Program-made: the position numbers and the translations under genes
Part shown: positions 12,314-22,769 of the stretch, piece by piece
Layout of the letters: each line of letters opens with the position of its first letter
Numbering within the stretch: the first letter of the stretch is position 1
NCBI GenBank assembly: GCA_031310005.1
Contig: CM062386.1
Coordinates: forward strand, 1,488,001-1,552,000
DNA length: 64,000 nucleotides
Origin: Dactylellina haptotyla
Lineage: Eukaryota > Ascomycota > Orbiliomycetes > Orbiliales > Orbiliaceae
Direction of reading: 5' to 3'
Notes under the pieces: model-generated
Database searches by the model: none
Seen by the model: only the letters and a program-made list of their open reading frames with translations
What the model was told of the DNA's origin: nothing

Positions 12314-13329
12314 GAATGAATCGAAGGTGTTTGATGATATAGTTGCATTGGAGACCCAGTATCTAAGAATGGAGACGGTGAGTCTGCAGTGCTATCTTCG
12401 TAGCCAAGAGCCTCCTAGGTTCTTTTATTGGAGATAACAACCGGTCGAGAAGTCGAAGGATGACAGGCTGGGAGAAATGACATTTCTGGACGTTGAGATT
12501 CGGTTGAGACGCTTGAATATCCCGTTGGTTTGGGTTTGCAACTTTAGTTTGTAGCTAAAGATTATATGCTATAGACCTGAAGCACAAGATCTTGCGGGTT
12601 GAGATCCTGCTAGTCTTGAGTCTGAACACTATCCGCCGAAGCTATGGAACTTCGCCGCGTTGACCGGTTGTGAATTCGATGATCTGGGAATGGGGGACGT
12701 ACGAAGAATCTAGATTATGATATTTTTGGAGTCCTGGAGGTTTTCATTGTGGTTTCACAGGGAAAAGTCTTATAATCAGAGCGTTGCAGCGTAGAGCAGC
12801 AATTTTGAAAAGCGTTCGAAAGGGTGAAATACAAGCACAGCACTGGCGATGAGGCTGCAAGTTTATCTAACCTTGCGCAGGTCATGCAAAATTTATGTCG
12901 ACCATCAAATTTGCGGGATAAATTGATAGCTTCTCCATTATTAAGCTAATTGCCCTCGTTATATTTGTATCTATATGGTTGAATCGTTGATTTCTACGGT
13001 TCTTTTGCATTACGACAGTCTCCTATATCCTAGCGGTGGGTAACTTTAACATTCCTTTGGCTACTCATGACTAAAGTTGCATTTATAGTACATGACCGAA
13101 TCTTAACCCAAGACATAATATCCTAATTATGCGAGAAAGGGTTCCATTGCAGACGGTTTGGCTTATTGTGGAGATAGGATAGCTGACCACAGTATAACGG
13201 TGCCTGATGACTTATTCCAGGTACCATCGGATCTATCATCTATAAGGGCTTCTTTATGTGCGTATGATAGATCTATTGAACTAAAGTTCAGTTATCCTCT
13301 ATTTGGGCTTCTCATAGCGCTGCCGTTAG
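12314..13329. other. intergenic region
   Basis: This should hold the 5' region of the gene below 12313 and the 3' flank of the next minus-strand gene. The plus-strand frame 13158-13496 overlaps the end of the next gene and has no supporting features. A small upstream exon for the coiled-coil gene may lie near 12385-12470 but could not be fixed. Confidence 0.35.
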
Positions 13330-14249
13330 CTATGGAGACATGGAATCGGAGGAGTTTTCTTTGGGCGATTGAGCATCTGATTGTATGGTGTCCAAGGAGG
13401 GAATTTCGAAAGGAATTTGGTCTAAAGCCTCCGGTGAATCCAGGAAGTCTTCTTCCAGTTGCATTAGTGGAGATTCGGCATTTGATTCATCGCTAGCCGA
13501 TAAAGGCGATTCTGACTTCGGGGAGGGATATATCTCAGGTGTTGTTGGATCCGGTTCGCCCTTGATTTTCTTTAAATGTCCCTCTGCGGCCTCGATGAGA
13601 TTTGGAATCTCATAGTCGAGACTACTGAGGGACATATTCATATGTCTCATGATGTCGAGAATTTCGTACAGGGGATGACAGTTGATCTGAATCGTAGAGA
13701 AATTTCCGATTGGATTAGCTCCTTCGATCCAGTACTCCGAACCATCTAGGCGCGAGATGAGTGCCTTGAATTTCGAAAAACAGGCACTCCAGAGTTCTTG
13801 TTGGTGCTCGACGGAATCAGAGATCAGATCGAGATTAGGCTTGACTGCATCGTCGCAATTCTCAACGGGGTAATCTGGGTCGTCCCTGATATGACGGCGT
13901 ATACTTTTGAGATCCTTGATTATGATATTTAAAGCATCGCGATTGCCGACAAGGTCTTTGGATATCATCTGAGCTTGGTCATAGATAGGGCGAAGGTCTC
14001 GTCTGAGCCATGCGAGGCTCGCGGTGCCTGTTGGCGAGTCCGGATTCATCGCTGAAGGAACTGCTCTATGGAAGAGAGTCGAAGAGGTGAAGTATGATCC
14101 ATATTGTTTCTCCAGTCCGTGTTTACGCAAGCGGAGAATAATATCAAGAGATTACCAGTGTGGGCGTTGAGGAGCGAAGCACAGTGATCGCTCGGATTGA
14201 CAGAGATGGATGGTTCGCAGTGAATCGTGTAGGGCAACTCGTTTGACAT
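13330..14249 (-). CDS. group B helical protein with acidic tail
   Basis: Preferred model: exon 14249-14156 (start MSNELPY) and exon 14063-13330, joined in phase 1 to 275 residues. If the intron is wrong, the internal ATG at 14049 gives a 239-residue form. The core is helical (LRRDLRPIYDQAQMISKDLV, LNIIIKDLKSIRRHIRDD, ILDIMRHMNMSLSSLD). The last 70 residues are Ser/Pro/Glu-rich and acidic, probably disordered. There is no signal peptide or membrane segment, and no domain is recognised. The size and plan match its neighbours at 11.5 and 15.2 kb, so I place it in group B. A further open segment at 14330-14562 could belong to the transcript but could not be joined in frame. Confidence 0.55.
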
Positions 14250-14863
14250 TTATGAAACTCAGGGCTATGGAGTCAGCGATAGGTAATACAATATTGAAAA
14301 AGAGATAGAAAATAATGAAACTAATAATATAATCAGAGGGGGATATGGAGATATACCAGTGTTCGATAGTAACGGCCTGGTTATGAGATATATCTTCTGA
14401 GCATCCCAAGAGTTGGATACAGGCGTGTTGCGGAAGGCTCGCACCTGTTTCCCTATTGGCAGCTGTACCGACAGTCATATATATTGGTTTGCGATTCGGG
14501 CGAAGAGCTCTCGAGGACTCCATTCGCATATCATTTTCGGCAATCAAATCCGATTCTATCACAGGACTTTTGTCACGGGATTTGGATGCCTCTGATGCGA
14601 AATATTCTAATCTTGTTTTGCTAATTTGAATTAGTAGATAAGATAATGTGGTACTTGAGCGTCAGGCGAAAAGAAAGGTGTGTGCATATACCGCCAACTT
14701 GTGACTATGCAACTTCAAGGTCTCTCGTTCGAGACGGTTATCTTGGAATTTTTGGGGGCATAGGCATACACACATCTTTATCAGAATTTGCACTTAGAAG
14801 GCATACTTAAGTTTTGCTCACACTTAGTAATTATAGTGAAATCGAATATATATGTATTGGTGG

Positions 14864-14904
14864 TGCCACAACCGCTCGTCTGGCAACGAGAATAGGTTGT
14901 GCCA
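14864..14904. repeat. imperfect inverted repeat
   Basis: TGCCACAACC at 14864 and GGTTGTGCCA at 14895 can pair over ten positions with one mismatch. An inner CTCG/CGAG pair shortens the loop. It lies between divergent genes and could form a hairpin. Role unknown. Confidence 0.45.
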
Positions 14905-15100
14905 AAAATCAGTTTCATGCGAACCTTTCCTCGAACAACCGCAAGAGCTGATATTTAGAACAAATTATGAGAACGAGCTTCTGTAGGAAATTGGCAAGAG
15001 CAAAAAATTTGTATAATATAATGGCATCCGATAGGGTTCCAGTGACGGAAGGTTGAGAAAGAGTGACAAATACACAGTGCAACCCAAACCCTCGACCGGC

Positions 15101-15108
15101 TATAAAAG
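15101..15108 (+). promoter_or_regulatory. TATA box of group B gene
   Basis: TATAAAAG lies 110 bases before the chosen ATG at 15211. Similar TATA elements precede the next two group B genes, which suggests regulated rather than housekeeping expression. Confidence 0.5.
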
Positions 15109-15210
15109 TGGTTGAAATTAACCAAAAGAAGAATCTGAACCTATCGTCGAATAGATACAGTGCTACGCTATCTAGGACTATCTTTAGGCACAAATACCAT
15201 CATTTCCAAC

Positions 15211-15792
15211 ATGGCGACTGCAGTATCTCCACAGAGAGAAAGGATCTTCCTGAAATTCCTAGACGAGTTAGACATCTTGGAAGCTGACTTGAAAAACAAC
15301 TACCAAGAATGCGACACACAGTATACAGCTTTGCTCGCACTTGACAAGGAACTAGAGGAGTTCACTGAATTTGTCGAACCAATCAAAACCCAAATATCCA
15401 GCGAGATTCTCGCATTTTGTGGTTCGACGAAGCACCCCAACTCCGGCAAATGGGCCAAGTCTTTGGACTACGTGGCATCAAAAATTACCCACCTTGAACG
15501 AGACATGAAGAGGCTATCCGAGAAAAACAAAGCTCAAGTGTCCCAAAATGAAGGGGTACTTTCCCGCTCAATAATCGCCAACAGTGTGAAAGAGAGAATA
15601 TGCTCCACCTCGACGGAGGAAGAAAGTCAAAGCCTGAAGGAGTTGTTCGCTCAGCAAGTCACTCCCTGGGAAACAAGTACGAAAAATAAAATATCGGAAA
15701 CCGCTACCCTTGGACGTCGTTTGATTAATGAAATCAGTGAGAAAAGGGGCGAGATTGAAGGACTCAGAGATTGGTTGAGTGGTAAAGTGTAA
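15211..15792 (+). CDS. group B coiled-coil protein, unknown function
   Basis: A single exon of 193 residues. I chose the ATG at 15211 (MATAVSPQRERIFLKF) over the in-frame ATG at 15160 because of its better upstream context (AACATGG) and its spacing from the TATA box. The product is helical almost throughout (FLDELDILEADLKNNY, LDKELEEFTEFVEPIKTQI, ITHLERDMKRLSEKNKAQ, RRLINEISEKRGEIEGLRDW). It has no signal peptide, membrane segment or recognised domain. It is followed on the same strand by two smaller helical genes at 16.4 and 17.7 kb that resemble each other. Function unknown. Confidence 0.7.
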   Translation: MATAVSPQRERIFLKFLDELDILEADLKNNYQECDTQYTALLALDKELEEFTEFVEPIKTQISSEILAFCGSTKHPNSGKWAKSLDYVASKITHLERDMKRLSEKNKAQVSQNEGVLSRSIIANSVKERICSTSTEEESQSLKELFAQQVTPWETSTKNKISETATLGRRLINEISEKRGEIEGLRDWLSGKV

Positions 15793-16432
15793 ACTTGGTT
15801 TGGCAACAGTCCAGTTTCAGATCGAATGGAATAAATATAAGATCATATTTCAGATAACTTCCAATAAATCCTTCATCTCGTTGGACATTTCGACGAACGA
15901 CAACAAAAATATTTTAAAAGTTATTATAGTGGCTATGGAACTCAATGGAGAACAAAAAATTCCATCACATCTAGTAAAACGGTGCAAAATTGATAAAGAA
16001 AGTCAAATTCATGAAATCGATGGTTGAGATTTAGGTTACATTTCATTAGTCTCGTTGTATCGATACTTATCGGCAATTGGGCCGATTGATGTAGTACAAC
16101 TTAAATATTTTGACATTTATAACAGAATTTACACGCTGCCTTTTGCCCGCACCGAAGCACTAAAAAATTGACATATCGGACTGCTGATATCTCAAGAAAA
16201 AGATCCAGGTTGTTACTTTATACCGAACTTGTAAACTATATAAATCTCGCCAGACCCTTTCCAACTTGAAAGTTCCTTTGTACGCAACACGAAATATCCA
16301 ATCTCACTTCCTACGAAAGAAAGGCGAACCAAAATATCTGCCGAAGCTTGAAAAGCTCAAAACTTCAGACATTTAAACCTTTAACTATTCCAAAACAACG
16401 AAATCTTAGCTACCCTCTAACAGAATACAGAT
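15793..16432. other. intergenic promoter region
   Basis: AT-rich spacer with a TATA element at 16237 followed by pyrimidine- and CA-rich leader sequence. No other feature is seen. Confidence 0.4.
16237..16244 (+). promoter_or_regulatory. TATA box of group B gene
   Basis: TATATAAA lies about 195 bases before the ATG at 16433, followed by a C/A-rich leader typical of filamentous-fungal transcripts. Confidence 0.45.
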
Positions 16433-16927
16433 ATGGTAGTGGAAATCGACGCAATCTTTGTTCGCCGTGGCCTCTGTGGAGAGGTTAGTGCCACTACACT
16501 CGACAGAGCACTCGGAAACCTCAGAACAGAATCCTTTGACATCAATTCATGCGCAACGAACACCTGGCTTCCCTATGTTGAACAAGTTTGGGAAAGGTAC
16601 AAGTACAAGTATTCCCGATACGACGGACGTCTCCCACGTGACGAAAAGAAGAAGTTACGGGAACGATGCGATGCATTCTACTACCAACTGGAGACGTTCT
16701 GCATCATTACCGCCAGTCTTTTTTCCGATTTGGATAGACAGAAGGTGGAACGTCTCAAATACCAAAGAAACGCGAGACTGATGGGCCGACTCACGGACCC
16801 TTACTTTATCGAGTACGACGCGAAATTCGAACGCAAAATCGCCACGATTCAAGCTAGTATCTCAGCAACGAGACAGGCCGCTGATACTATAAAGGTTTAT
16901 TTGGCCGATATGAAAAGCTGGCTTTGA
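16433..16927 (+). CDS. small group B helical protein, paralogue of next gene
   Basis: A single exon of 164 residues starting MVVEIDAIFVRRG. It resembles the 167-residue product at 17735-18238 in order and spacing: an N-terminal helix, then WLPYVEQVWERYKYKY (WIPLVEAFQKFVDE in the neighbour), a middle helix after a charged segment, and a C-terminal helix (KIATIQASISATRQAADTIK; KIAERVTATKESINEMKLTA in the neighbour). This suggests a diverged tandem duplicate. It is basic and leaderless, with no membrane segment and no recognised domain. The intact frame, TATA box and good ATG context argue that it is a real gene. Confidence 0.65.
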   Translation: MVVEIDAIFVRRGLCGEVSATTLDRALGNLRTESFDINSCATNTWLPYVEQVWERYKYKYSRYDGRLPRDEKKKLRERCDAFYYQLETFCIITASLFSDLDRQKVERLKYQRNARLMGRLTDPYFIEYDAKFERKIATIQASISATRQAADTIKVYLADMKSWL

Positions 16928-17734
16928 AAGACAACTCAATGGGGTGGAGTGCATAGAGCGCGGATGCACCCAATTTCTAGACCAGGATCGGAAGATTTTC
17001 TTTTGTCTGCTATAGGCTTTTGTGGCAAGGTGGGTGGAATACATGATTCTTGCAGTTTTATGAACACTATGAAGCTGGTTGTCTCCAAAAAATATGGTTA
17101 GGTAGACCACTCCCTTAAATCAATTGTTTTTTTTTTTGGGGCATAAACTCCATGGATATACTAGAGCGCGCGGCTTTAGGGGGATTTAGATCCGCAACTG
17201 GCTCAAAGAAAATGCCATTATCCAAATTCAATTCTACACCATTGCCATGAGAGCAAGAAAACTCATTTCTGGGACGTGAATGTGACCTTCTAGCAGAGTG
17301 TAGAGGCATTAGAACTCTGATACCGGAAATAGCCCTCGCGGCTAATCAACTAAAGTCACACATTTTTTGGAAGTGCGTAGTAAAGCGATCTATGACCTCG
17401 ATTAAATGTTAAAAATATCTATTGGTTAGAAGGATACAATTGAGCGTACGATGTAGCCAATCATATTTATGTAAACCGGAAAAGAATCAACTTATAAATT
17501 ACAGTGAGCCAAAAGTATATAATCCCTTTGAGCCCTTGCAACTTTAAGACCTTCTAGTTACTCTCTCCAGCAATAAATCGAATTCTCATCTTAGCAAAAT
17601 ATACATGAACTTGAGATGTACCACGATTCTAAACACCAAATACTCAACACTAAGCCTCACACTGTTAGTCCAACTAGCCAATTCTTACACTATCTCATAG
17701 TATATCAAATTAATATTCTCTAGGAACGGTCGCC
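16928..17734. other. intergenic promoter region
   Basis: Holds the 3' flank of one small gene and the promoter of the next, with TATATAA at 17516. Minus-strand frames here (16862-17110, 17115-17309) have no supporting features. Confidence 0.4.
17516..17522 (+). promoter_or_regulatory. TATA box of group B gene
   Basis: TATATAA lies about 215 bases before the ATG at 17735 and is followed by a C/A-rich leader. The arrangement matches the gene upstream, in keeping with tandem duplication. Confidence 0.45.
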
Positions 17735-18238
17735 ATGTCTGAAATAATCCGAGCATTCCAAGACAACGGATACGAAACACCAATCAGCTTCGAACAAGTC
17801 TACGAAGATTTAAGCAAACTAATGCTGGACGTGACCAAGCTATCCCAAGCTTTGACTCTGGAATGGATTCCCCTCGTTGAAGCGTTTCAAAAGTTCGTCG
17901 ACGAACGCATGTCTTCGCAATCTAACAAGCCACTTCCTTACGGAACCGAGAGACGATACGACAACTTTTCAGATGAACTCGAGATGCTGAGTATCCTAGC
18001 TATAGGTGATTCCACCCGCCTCGACGCGGTGATGATGAACGGCCTGCGACGGCAGAGAGGGGTTCGGCTCAAGGGACTGGAAAATGATGCCGCATTCCAA
18101 AGAGGGGTTCAGAAAATCGCGGAGAGGGTTACCGCAACGAAAGAGTCGATCAATGAGATGAAGTTAACCGCGCAAAAAGCGAAGAGTTTGTTGAGCAAGG
18201 TCGAGGAGCGCCTTTGGGGAAGCCAGCAAGATCTCTGA
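17735..18238 (+). CDS. small group B helical protein, paralogue of previous gene
   Basis: A single exon of 167 residues (MSEIIRAFQDNGYETP) with a strong context (GCCATGT). Three helical blocks are visible: FEQVYEDLSKLMLDVTKLSQ, FSDELEMLSILAIGDSTRL and QRGVQKIAERVTATKESINE. Alignment by eye with the 164-residue gene at 16433 supports common ancestry (WIPLVE/WLPYVE and the C-terminal ATKES/ATRQA helix). There is no signal peptide or membrane segment, and the function is unknown. The secreted group A array begins directly downstream on the opposite strand. Confidence 0.68.
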   Translation: MSEIIRAFQDNGYETPISFEQVYEDLSKLMLDVTKLSQALTLEWIPLVEAFQKFVDERMSSQSNKPLPYGTERRYDNFSDELEMLSILAIGDSTRLDAVMMNGLRRQRGVRLKGLENDAAFQRGVQKIAERVTATKESINEMKLTAQKAKSLLSKVEERLWGSQQDL

Positions 18239-18596
18239 GCTTTAAATATAACCAACGGGTACTAAATTGAGCCCCGAGACTTTATAATTCTTGAATTTCG
18301 AGAAAAGTTAATTTGAGAGGAGGTTAATTAATACCTGCTTGGGATAAATTGGCTTACTCTAGAATCTTGGTCTATGTCTCCCAAGCTGTAGGCGAGCCCT
18401 CGGAATGATTTGAAAGGTTAGAGACGGCCTGACTACACCTAAGAAAAACTCTATACCATCTTATATTTGCATGGTCTATTTTGTGGTTTTCTGTTGAAAT
18501 GGGTGATTAAATAGGTGCATCCATGAAGTGTAAGGGGTGAATATTATGAATTTAAATCGTAATATTGTAAGAAATTTACCATGATAACTTTTATAT
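18239..18596. other. convergent spacer
   Basis: Holds the 3' flanks of a plus-strand group B gene and a minus-strand group A gene. Nothing else is visible. Confidence 0.4.
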
Positions 18597-20286
18597 TTAC
18601 TCAAAGCTTTCTAGGGAGCTAATCATACCATTCAGGCGTCGAAAGGATCGATCGACCAATGGTGCAGGGTTCGAACCAGTTGTGGAAATTCTTGACATAT
18701 CTAAAGCACTCTTACTAGCACCAGGGCCGCTTTCGACGCGCGGTCGCCAGATTGGGGGCGCCAAAGCATGCATACTTTGCGAGGGGTCAACATTCAGAGT
18801 TTCATGGATACTGAAATCATCGGTGTCTTCTTCTCCTTCGGGATCCTCTTCTACGATATCCGCGGGCAAGGGACTTTTCGGGGATATCAATATTTCCGAT
18901 CCGAAATGGCCCTGGGTATCTGGACGACTTGTTGCAATTGTGTGAATAACGCCGCGGGTGTCTATGCCCGGTGTGTCTACGCCTTCGTGAGTTGCCTCTG
19001 AAATTTTTGTTAATCGACCCTCTACGGCGTGCTTTATAAGCCGTGCGACTCCTAACGGACCGAGGTTCATAAGCCTTGGTAGAGCGGCGGGGCCCTCCCT
19101 GTTGTCACTCGCTGGTGTAACATCGCCTTCTTGGTTGACGCTCGTCTGGGAACGGGAGCTTCGAGCAGTTCTTTGACTTTGCGGGCGGCTTCTTGCTGTC
19201 CCTTGTAGCTGGGATCTACCTGTTCCGCGGTCGTCGCCGAAAGTTACTAAGTCATCAAAGAACTGTTTCTGACGTTGTAACGCCTGTTTCTCTTGTTTCC
19301 CCCGTGAACCAATTGTAAAGAGCCTTTTCGCTCCATTCACAAAGTTCTTTACACCCCTCGCGGTTGCTTGGCAAACGGCAGCAAGGCAATTGGCAGCGGA
19401 ATTGTAGTTTGCGTTTTGAGATGATGTTGAAGAGTCGGATGATGAAAATGAAGGTGTCTGCGGTTGCACCCCTACCGCTGGGGCTAGCCGTTCCGCGGGT
19501 GTTCGACGTTCAGACTTTGTAGTGCTTGAACTTGAGGTTCGTACCCGAAGCTCAACTTCTGGGGTGGCACTCGGGTCAGCTGCATAGGGCTTTCTTTTTA
19601 TTCCCATAGCTGTCTCTGATATCGGATGCACTGTTGGGCCGCAAAGTCAGCATATACTAGATTCTAGCCTAGAGAATAGCTGATAAGATTTTCTCAACCA
19701 GCAGCAATATATGCTAGAAAGGTTATGAGCATACAATATAGCTTCCTGTTTTCAGGCTCCGAGGGACCCCAGAACTCAAGCGTGTCCCCTGCTCGTATGT
19801 CATCATTAGGTCCTATAAAAACATGACTGCTACCCCTTCTGACTTTGAAACTGGATGTTGGAGTTATGTTAGCATCCTTCCGTAGATTGGGCAATCTGCT
19901 ATTTAACCTACAAACTTCGGAAGATAGCACCGCTATCTACGTTATCGTAAAGCAAAAAGCTTTCTGGGTTGATATTATTCGTAACACCCGGGTCGGCTTT
20001 TGTATCAGGGCCGCTAGTTATCTGAATAAGACCGTCGGTTTCAAGCTCGGTATTTTGATTATGTCTCATAGTCGCAAGGTCCCAATACCACATTGGACTT
20101 CCATTTGGGCAAAATCTGTCGATTGAAGGGCTTATTACCCGTAGCCCGAAACGGTCTTTCCTCGAAAGGGGTTTGCATACTAAGATTCAAAAAATCAGAA
20201 ATGTACTGTAATTTCAAGTCGTATGGAATTTGGCATAGAATTGATGGCGAAAGGAAGGCTCCAATGAGTATCAATAATTCATGCAT
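18597..20286 (-). CDS. group A secreted protein 1 of tandem array
   Basis: Four exons (20286-20207, 20115-19912, 19850-19735, 19630-18597) join in frame to 477 residues. The first exon encodes a signal peptide (MHELLILIGAFLSPSILC). The ectodomain contains FCPNGSPMWYWDLATM and then VRRGSSHVFIGPNDDIRAGD running into TLEFWGP. These match the other array members (VRRGG...GDTLEFMG and VKRNG...NDYLAFYG). The third intron interrupts the same place (ENRKLY / DNRTL / EDHTI) in phase 1 in all three. After the ectodomain come a Ser-rich linker, a cationic helix-prone segment (GVKNFVNGAKRLFTIGSRGK) and a long disordered, finally acidic tail (EEDPEGEEDTDD). Intron 1 has a GTACAT donor and is the weakest point. 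Without it the signal peptide and ectodomain are in different frames, and the gene would be frameshifted. No known domain is recognised. Confidence 0.65.
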
Positions 20287-20962
20287 ATGTTAGAGGGGTA
20301 ACGCGTACGTTTTAGGTTCTCTTGGTCAGGATAATCTTTGAAAACCACATCTATCATCAACCCCGAGGTTACTGTGAAGAGGATTGCTTCGCTAGTAATA
20401 ATTAAACCTAGCGGCTTTAGAAGTAGCATCTGTCGAATAATTATGGCCTCGCTTCCATGAATCTAGAAGATGAAAGTCATAGATGATCAGTGGTAGATCG
20501 GAGGGCTATATGTAGATTGGGAGCCTATAAGATAGAGTGCGCATATGTTTGAATCAATATCAATCGAGTTTTGAGAGCTCACAAGAGTACTAGCTTGTGT
20601 ATCTACTGACCTACGAAGCTTATTCTATGCGGAAATCAAGAGCGCAATTAATTATTTAAGAAGTGGACGATTACTTGTAGGTAACTAGATTAATAATTGC
20701 TCAAAATCCGAAATCAAACTCAAACTCAACTTTCAGCATCCTCCTCCAACCGGAGTAACTATAGGCCTTATGAATATTGGACCTCGAAAATACCAAGATT
20801 TAAGCTAGACCATTATTGTGATATTGAATACTTCCCGTGTATTAAACTATTTCTTGGTGCCGTGCCAGAATTGAAGGGAGCATATCTATTATTATCTCTC
20901 TGCTTTATAATTCCAAGATCTAGATACATCTTATTACAGATTTAAATATTCGAGATGAGATA
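20287..20962. other. intergenic region within array
   Basis: Promoter of array member 1 and 3' flank of member 2. The open frame 20697-20945 is AT-rich, and I see no reason to call it a gene. Confidence 0.4.
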
Positions 20963-22414
20963 CTATGGTTCCTCGTCCCAATGATACGGGATTCTATATT
21001 CATCCCCGGAGTTTTCTTCATATTCTTCCAGATATTCCTGATCGGATGCTTCTTCCTCTAAACCTCCATGCTGCTGCCGCTGAGCATCAGGATCCTCACC
21101 CTGCGGGCGCAAAAGGCTGGAATCATACCAAATACTATCTGGATTCGAGACTCTTTGATCCAACGACTCCTCAATATTAATCTTTTCCTCCTCTTCCGGA
21201 CCTTCCACCTGCGTCACTTGAGGTTTATTGATGAGTGAAGCGATCTTGCGTTTTGTCATTGATATCGCCTTGCCTATTTTCCCGAAAATCCTGCCTGCGT
21301 TTTTCTTATCATTGTCTTTGTGAGGTTTATTCGGGTTGCCCACGCCTTCTGTCGTTCTATGGTTTGTAAACGGCCTTCCGTTCTCTAGACTATCTACGAA
21401 TTCATATCTTTGCTCGTCTGAAAGTGGCTTTAAGTCATTCCATGCCGCACCGTCTGACGCATAGAATTTAACGGCGGGCTGAGTTTTGCTGACAGGTTGG
21501 CCAGAGTCTAGGCTTATTTGATAGCCCAGGCGCAACTTAGACCCATCTCTACGATATCCAAGGAGCACTAGATAATATGGGTACCGTTAATTATCATGCA
21601 GCAGCCTGTCGCACTAGATAGTGGTTATAAAGAGTGTTGGGAACATACTACGTAACGTCCGATTGTCTGGAAGGTCCAGAATATGACCTCCGTAGAATGC
21701 TAGATAGTCGTTTTGGTGGACGTCTGGGTGGTTGAAATTTGTGTATGTTAAGTATTTTCCGTTTCGTTTGACGCGGAATCTATTTCAAAATTACATATTC
21801 GTGATTAGCTTGCAATTACGAATCGAGAGAAATCTCATATAAGGCAAAGTTAGGTCATTGACAAGCAGTGGAACATACTCAGCTGGTGAATTCTCCCAGG
21901 GTTTAACTTCCATTGTTAAAATTGTTCCAGGTGGATGTTCAAAATATATCTGTGGAGAAGCTGCCAGTGGTTCCTCGCCCGATGGTCTTCCAAGAGTTAC
22001 TGAATATGTGTTCACAAATAAATCTTGGAACACCGGGGTCGCGAACCATTCTATATCAGCTCCCTCTCTTTCACATGTAGTAATTTCACGATCAATTGCG
22101 AACAGCTGGTGACCAATGCCCCTGCCTTGGTTTCCTCGACATACTAGAGAATGAAGCTTTTTAGTTTTCTTTTTCCAAATTTCGATTGAATACTTAGGTC
22201 TCTGATCATCATACAGAAGATGGACATGCGCTTTACCATCGATCACGAGAAACCGTAGCATTTAAGCAAACTTACATTGCCATGGATATTTTCTGTCTCT
22301 GTCCACATCTCGCACTTCGATCTGAAATGCCACCACGCTGTGACACAGAACAAATACCGAGAAGAGGCTCCAGTTGCACACTCTACTGGGTATCTGCGGC
22401 CACTCGAGGGGCAT
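20963..22414 (-). CDS. group A secreted protein 2 of tandem array
   Basis: Four exons (22414-22276, 22230-21879, 21779-21652, 21567-20963) give 407 residues with intron phases 1, 2, 1. I preferred the ATG at 22414, whose product has a hydrophobic leader (CNWSLFSVFVLCHSVVAF) followed by IEVRDVDRDRKYPWQ. That element resembles LSVYFTDFPDRQPWI in member 3, with an intron at the same PW+1 position. The competing longer frame from 22551 lacks a leader. The ectodomain carries CRGNQGRGIGHQ and an FRVKRNGKYLTYTNF motif leading to NDYLAFYGG, then LLGYRRDGSKLRLGYQ. The tail has a cationic segment (GRIFGKIGKAISMTKRKIAS) and is then strongly acidic (EEEEKINIEESLD). No known domain is recognised. An extracellular location is inferred from the leader. 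Confidence 0.68.
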
Positions 22415-22769
22415 CGTGGGGTCCTGAATTCTGCCGAACCGTCCGCGGTTAACTGCAGAACACTAAGATTATTCTCCGAGTCGTCGCCGAGGCCTTGTCT
22501 CAAGGCTATTTTGTTACGTGGCAAGGTTGCGAAAGTTGCGTGGTTACTCATGGCAGACGCTGTGCTGATCTCTTTCGCGGATCAAAGTATTGGTGGATGC
22601 TTTTTACTAGCGCATTCAACCTCGTTGGCGAAATATATTATTGGAACTCTTGAAATCGGGGTACTTCACAATATAAAAAGTATGACATTAGTCATAACCA
22701 AGATTACTACTGGTGAGCTTGTCAATTTTGGTGTAGCTTTAGACATAGAAATAGATAACTAGGGATTGT
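22415..22769. other. intergenic region within array
   Basis: Promoter of member 2 and 3' flank of member 3. Open frames on both strands run through it but do not link to domains or leaders. Confidence 0.35.

Larger units (their letters stand above)
14250..15210. other. divergent promoter region
   Basis: This spacer lies between divergent group B genes (13.3-14.2 kb minus, 15.2 kb plus). It contains the inverted repeat at 14864-14904 and a TATA box at 15101. The minus-strand frame 14152-14562 partly overlaps the gene to the left and is treated as unproven. Confidence 0.4.

Noticed and set aside
14330-14562. Coding-like minus-strand segment ending before GTATAT
   Set aside because: It could not be joined in frame to the gene at 13.3-14.2 kb, which has an in-frame stop before its ATG. 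Left unassigned.
22276-22551. Longer minus-strand first exon for array member 2 (start MSNHATF)
   Set aside because: It lacks a leader, and its splice phase fits only a weaker acceptor. The alternative frame from 22414 gives a signal peptide and the conserved intron position.
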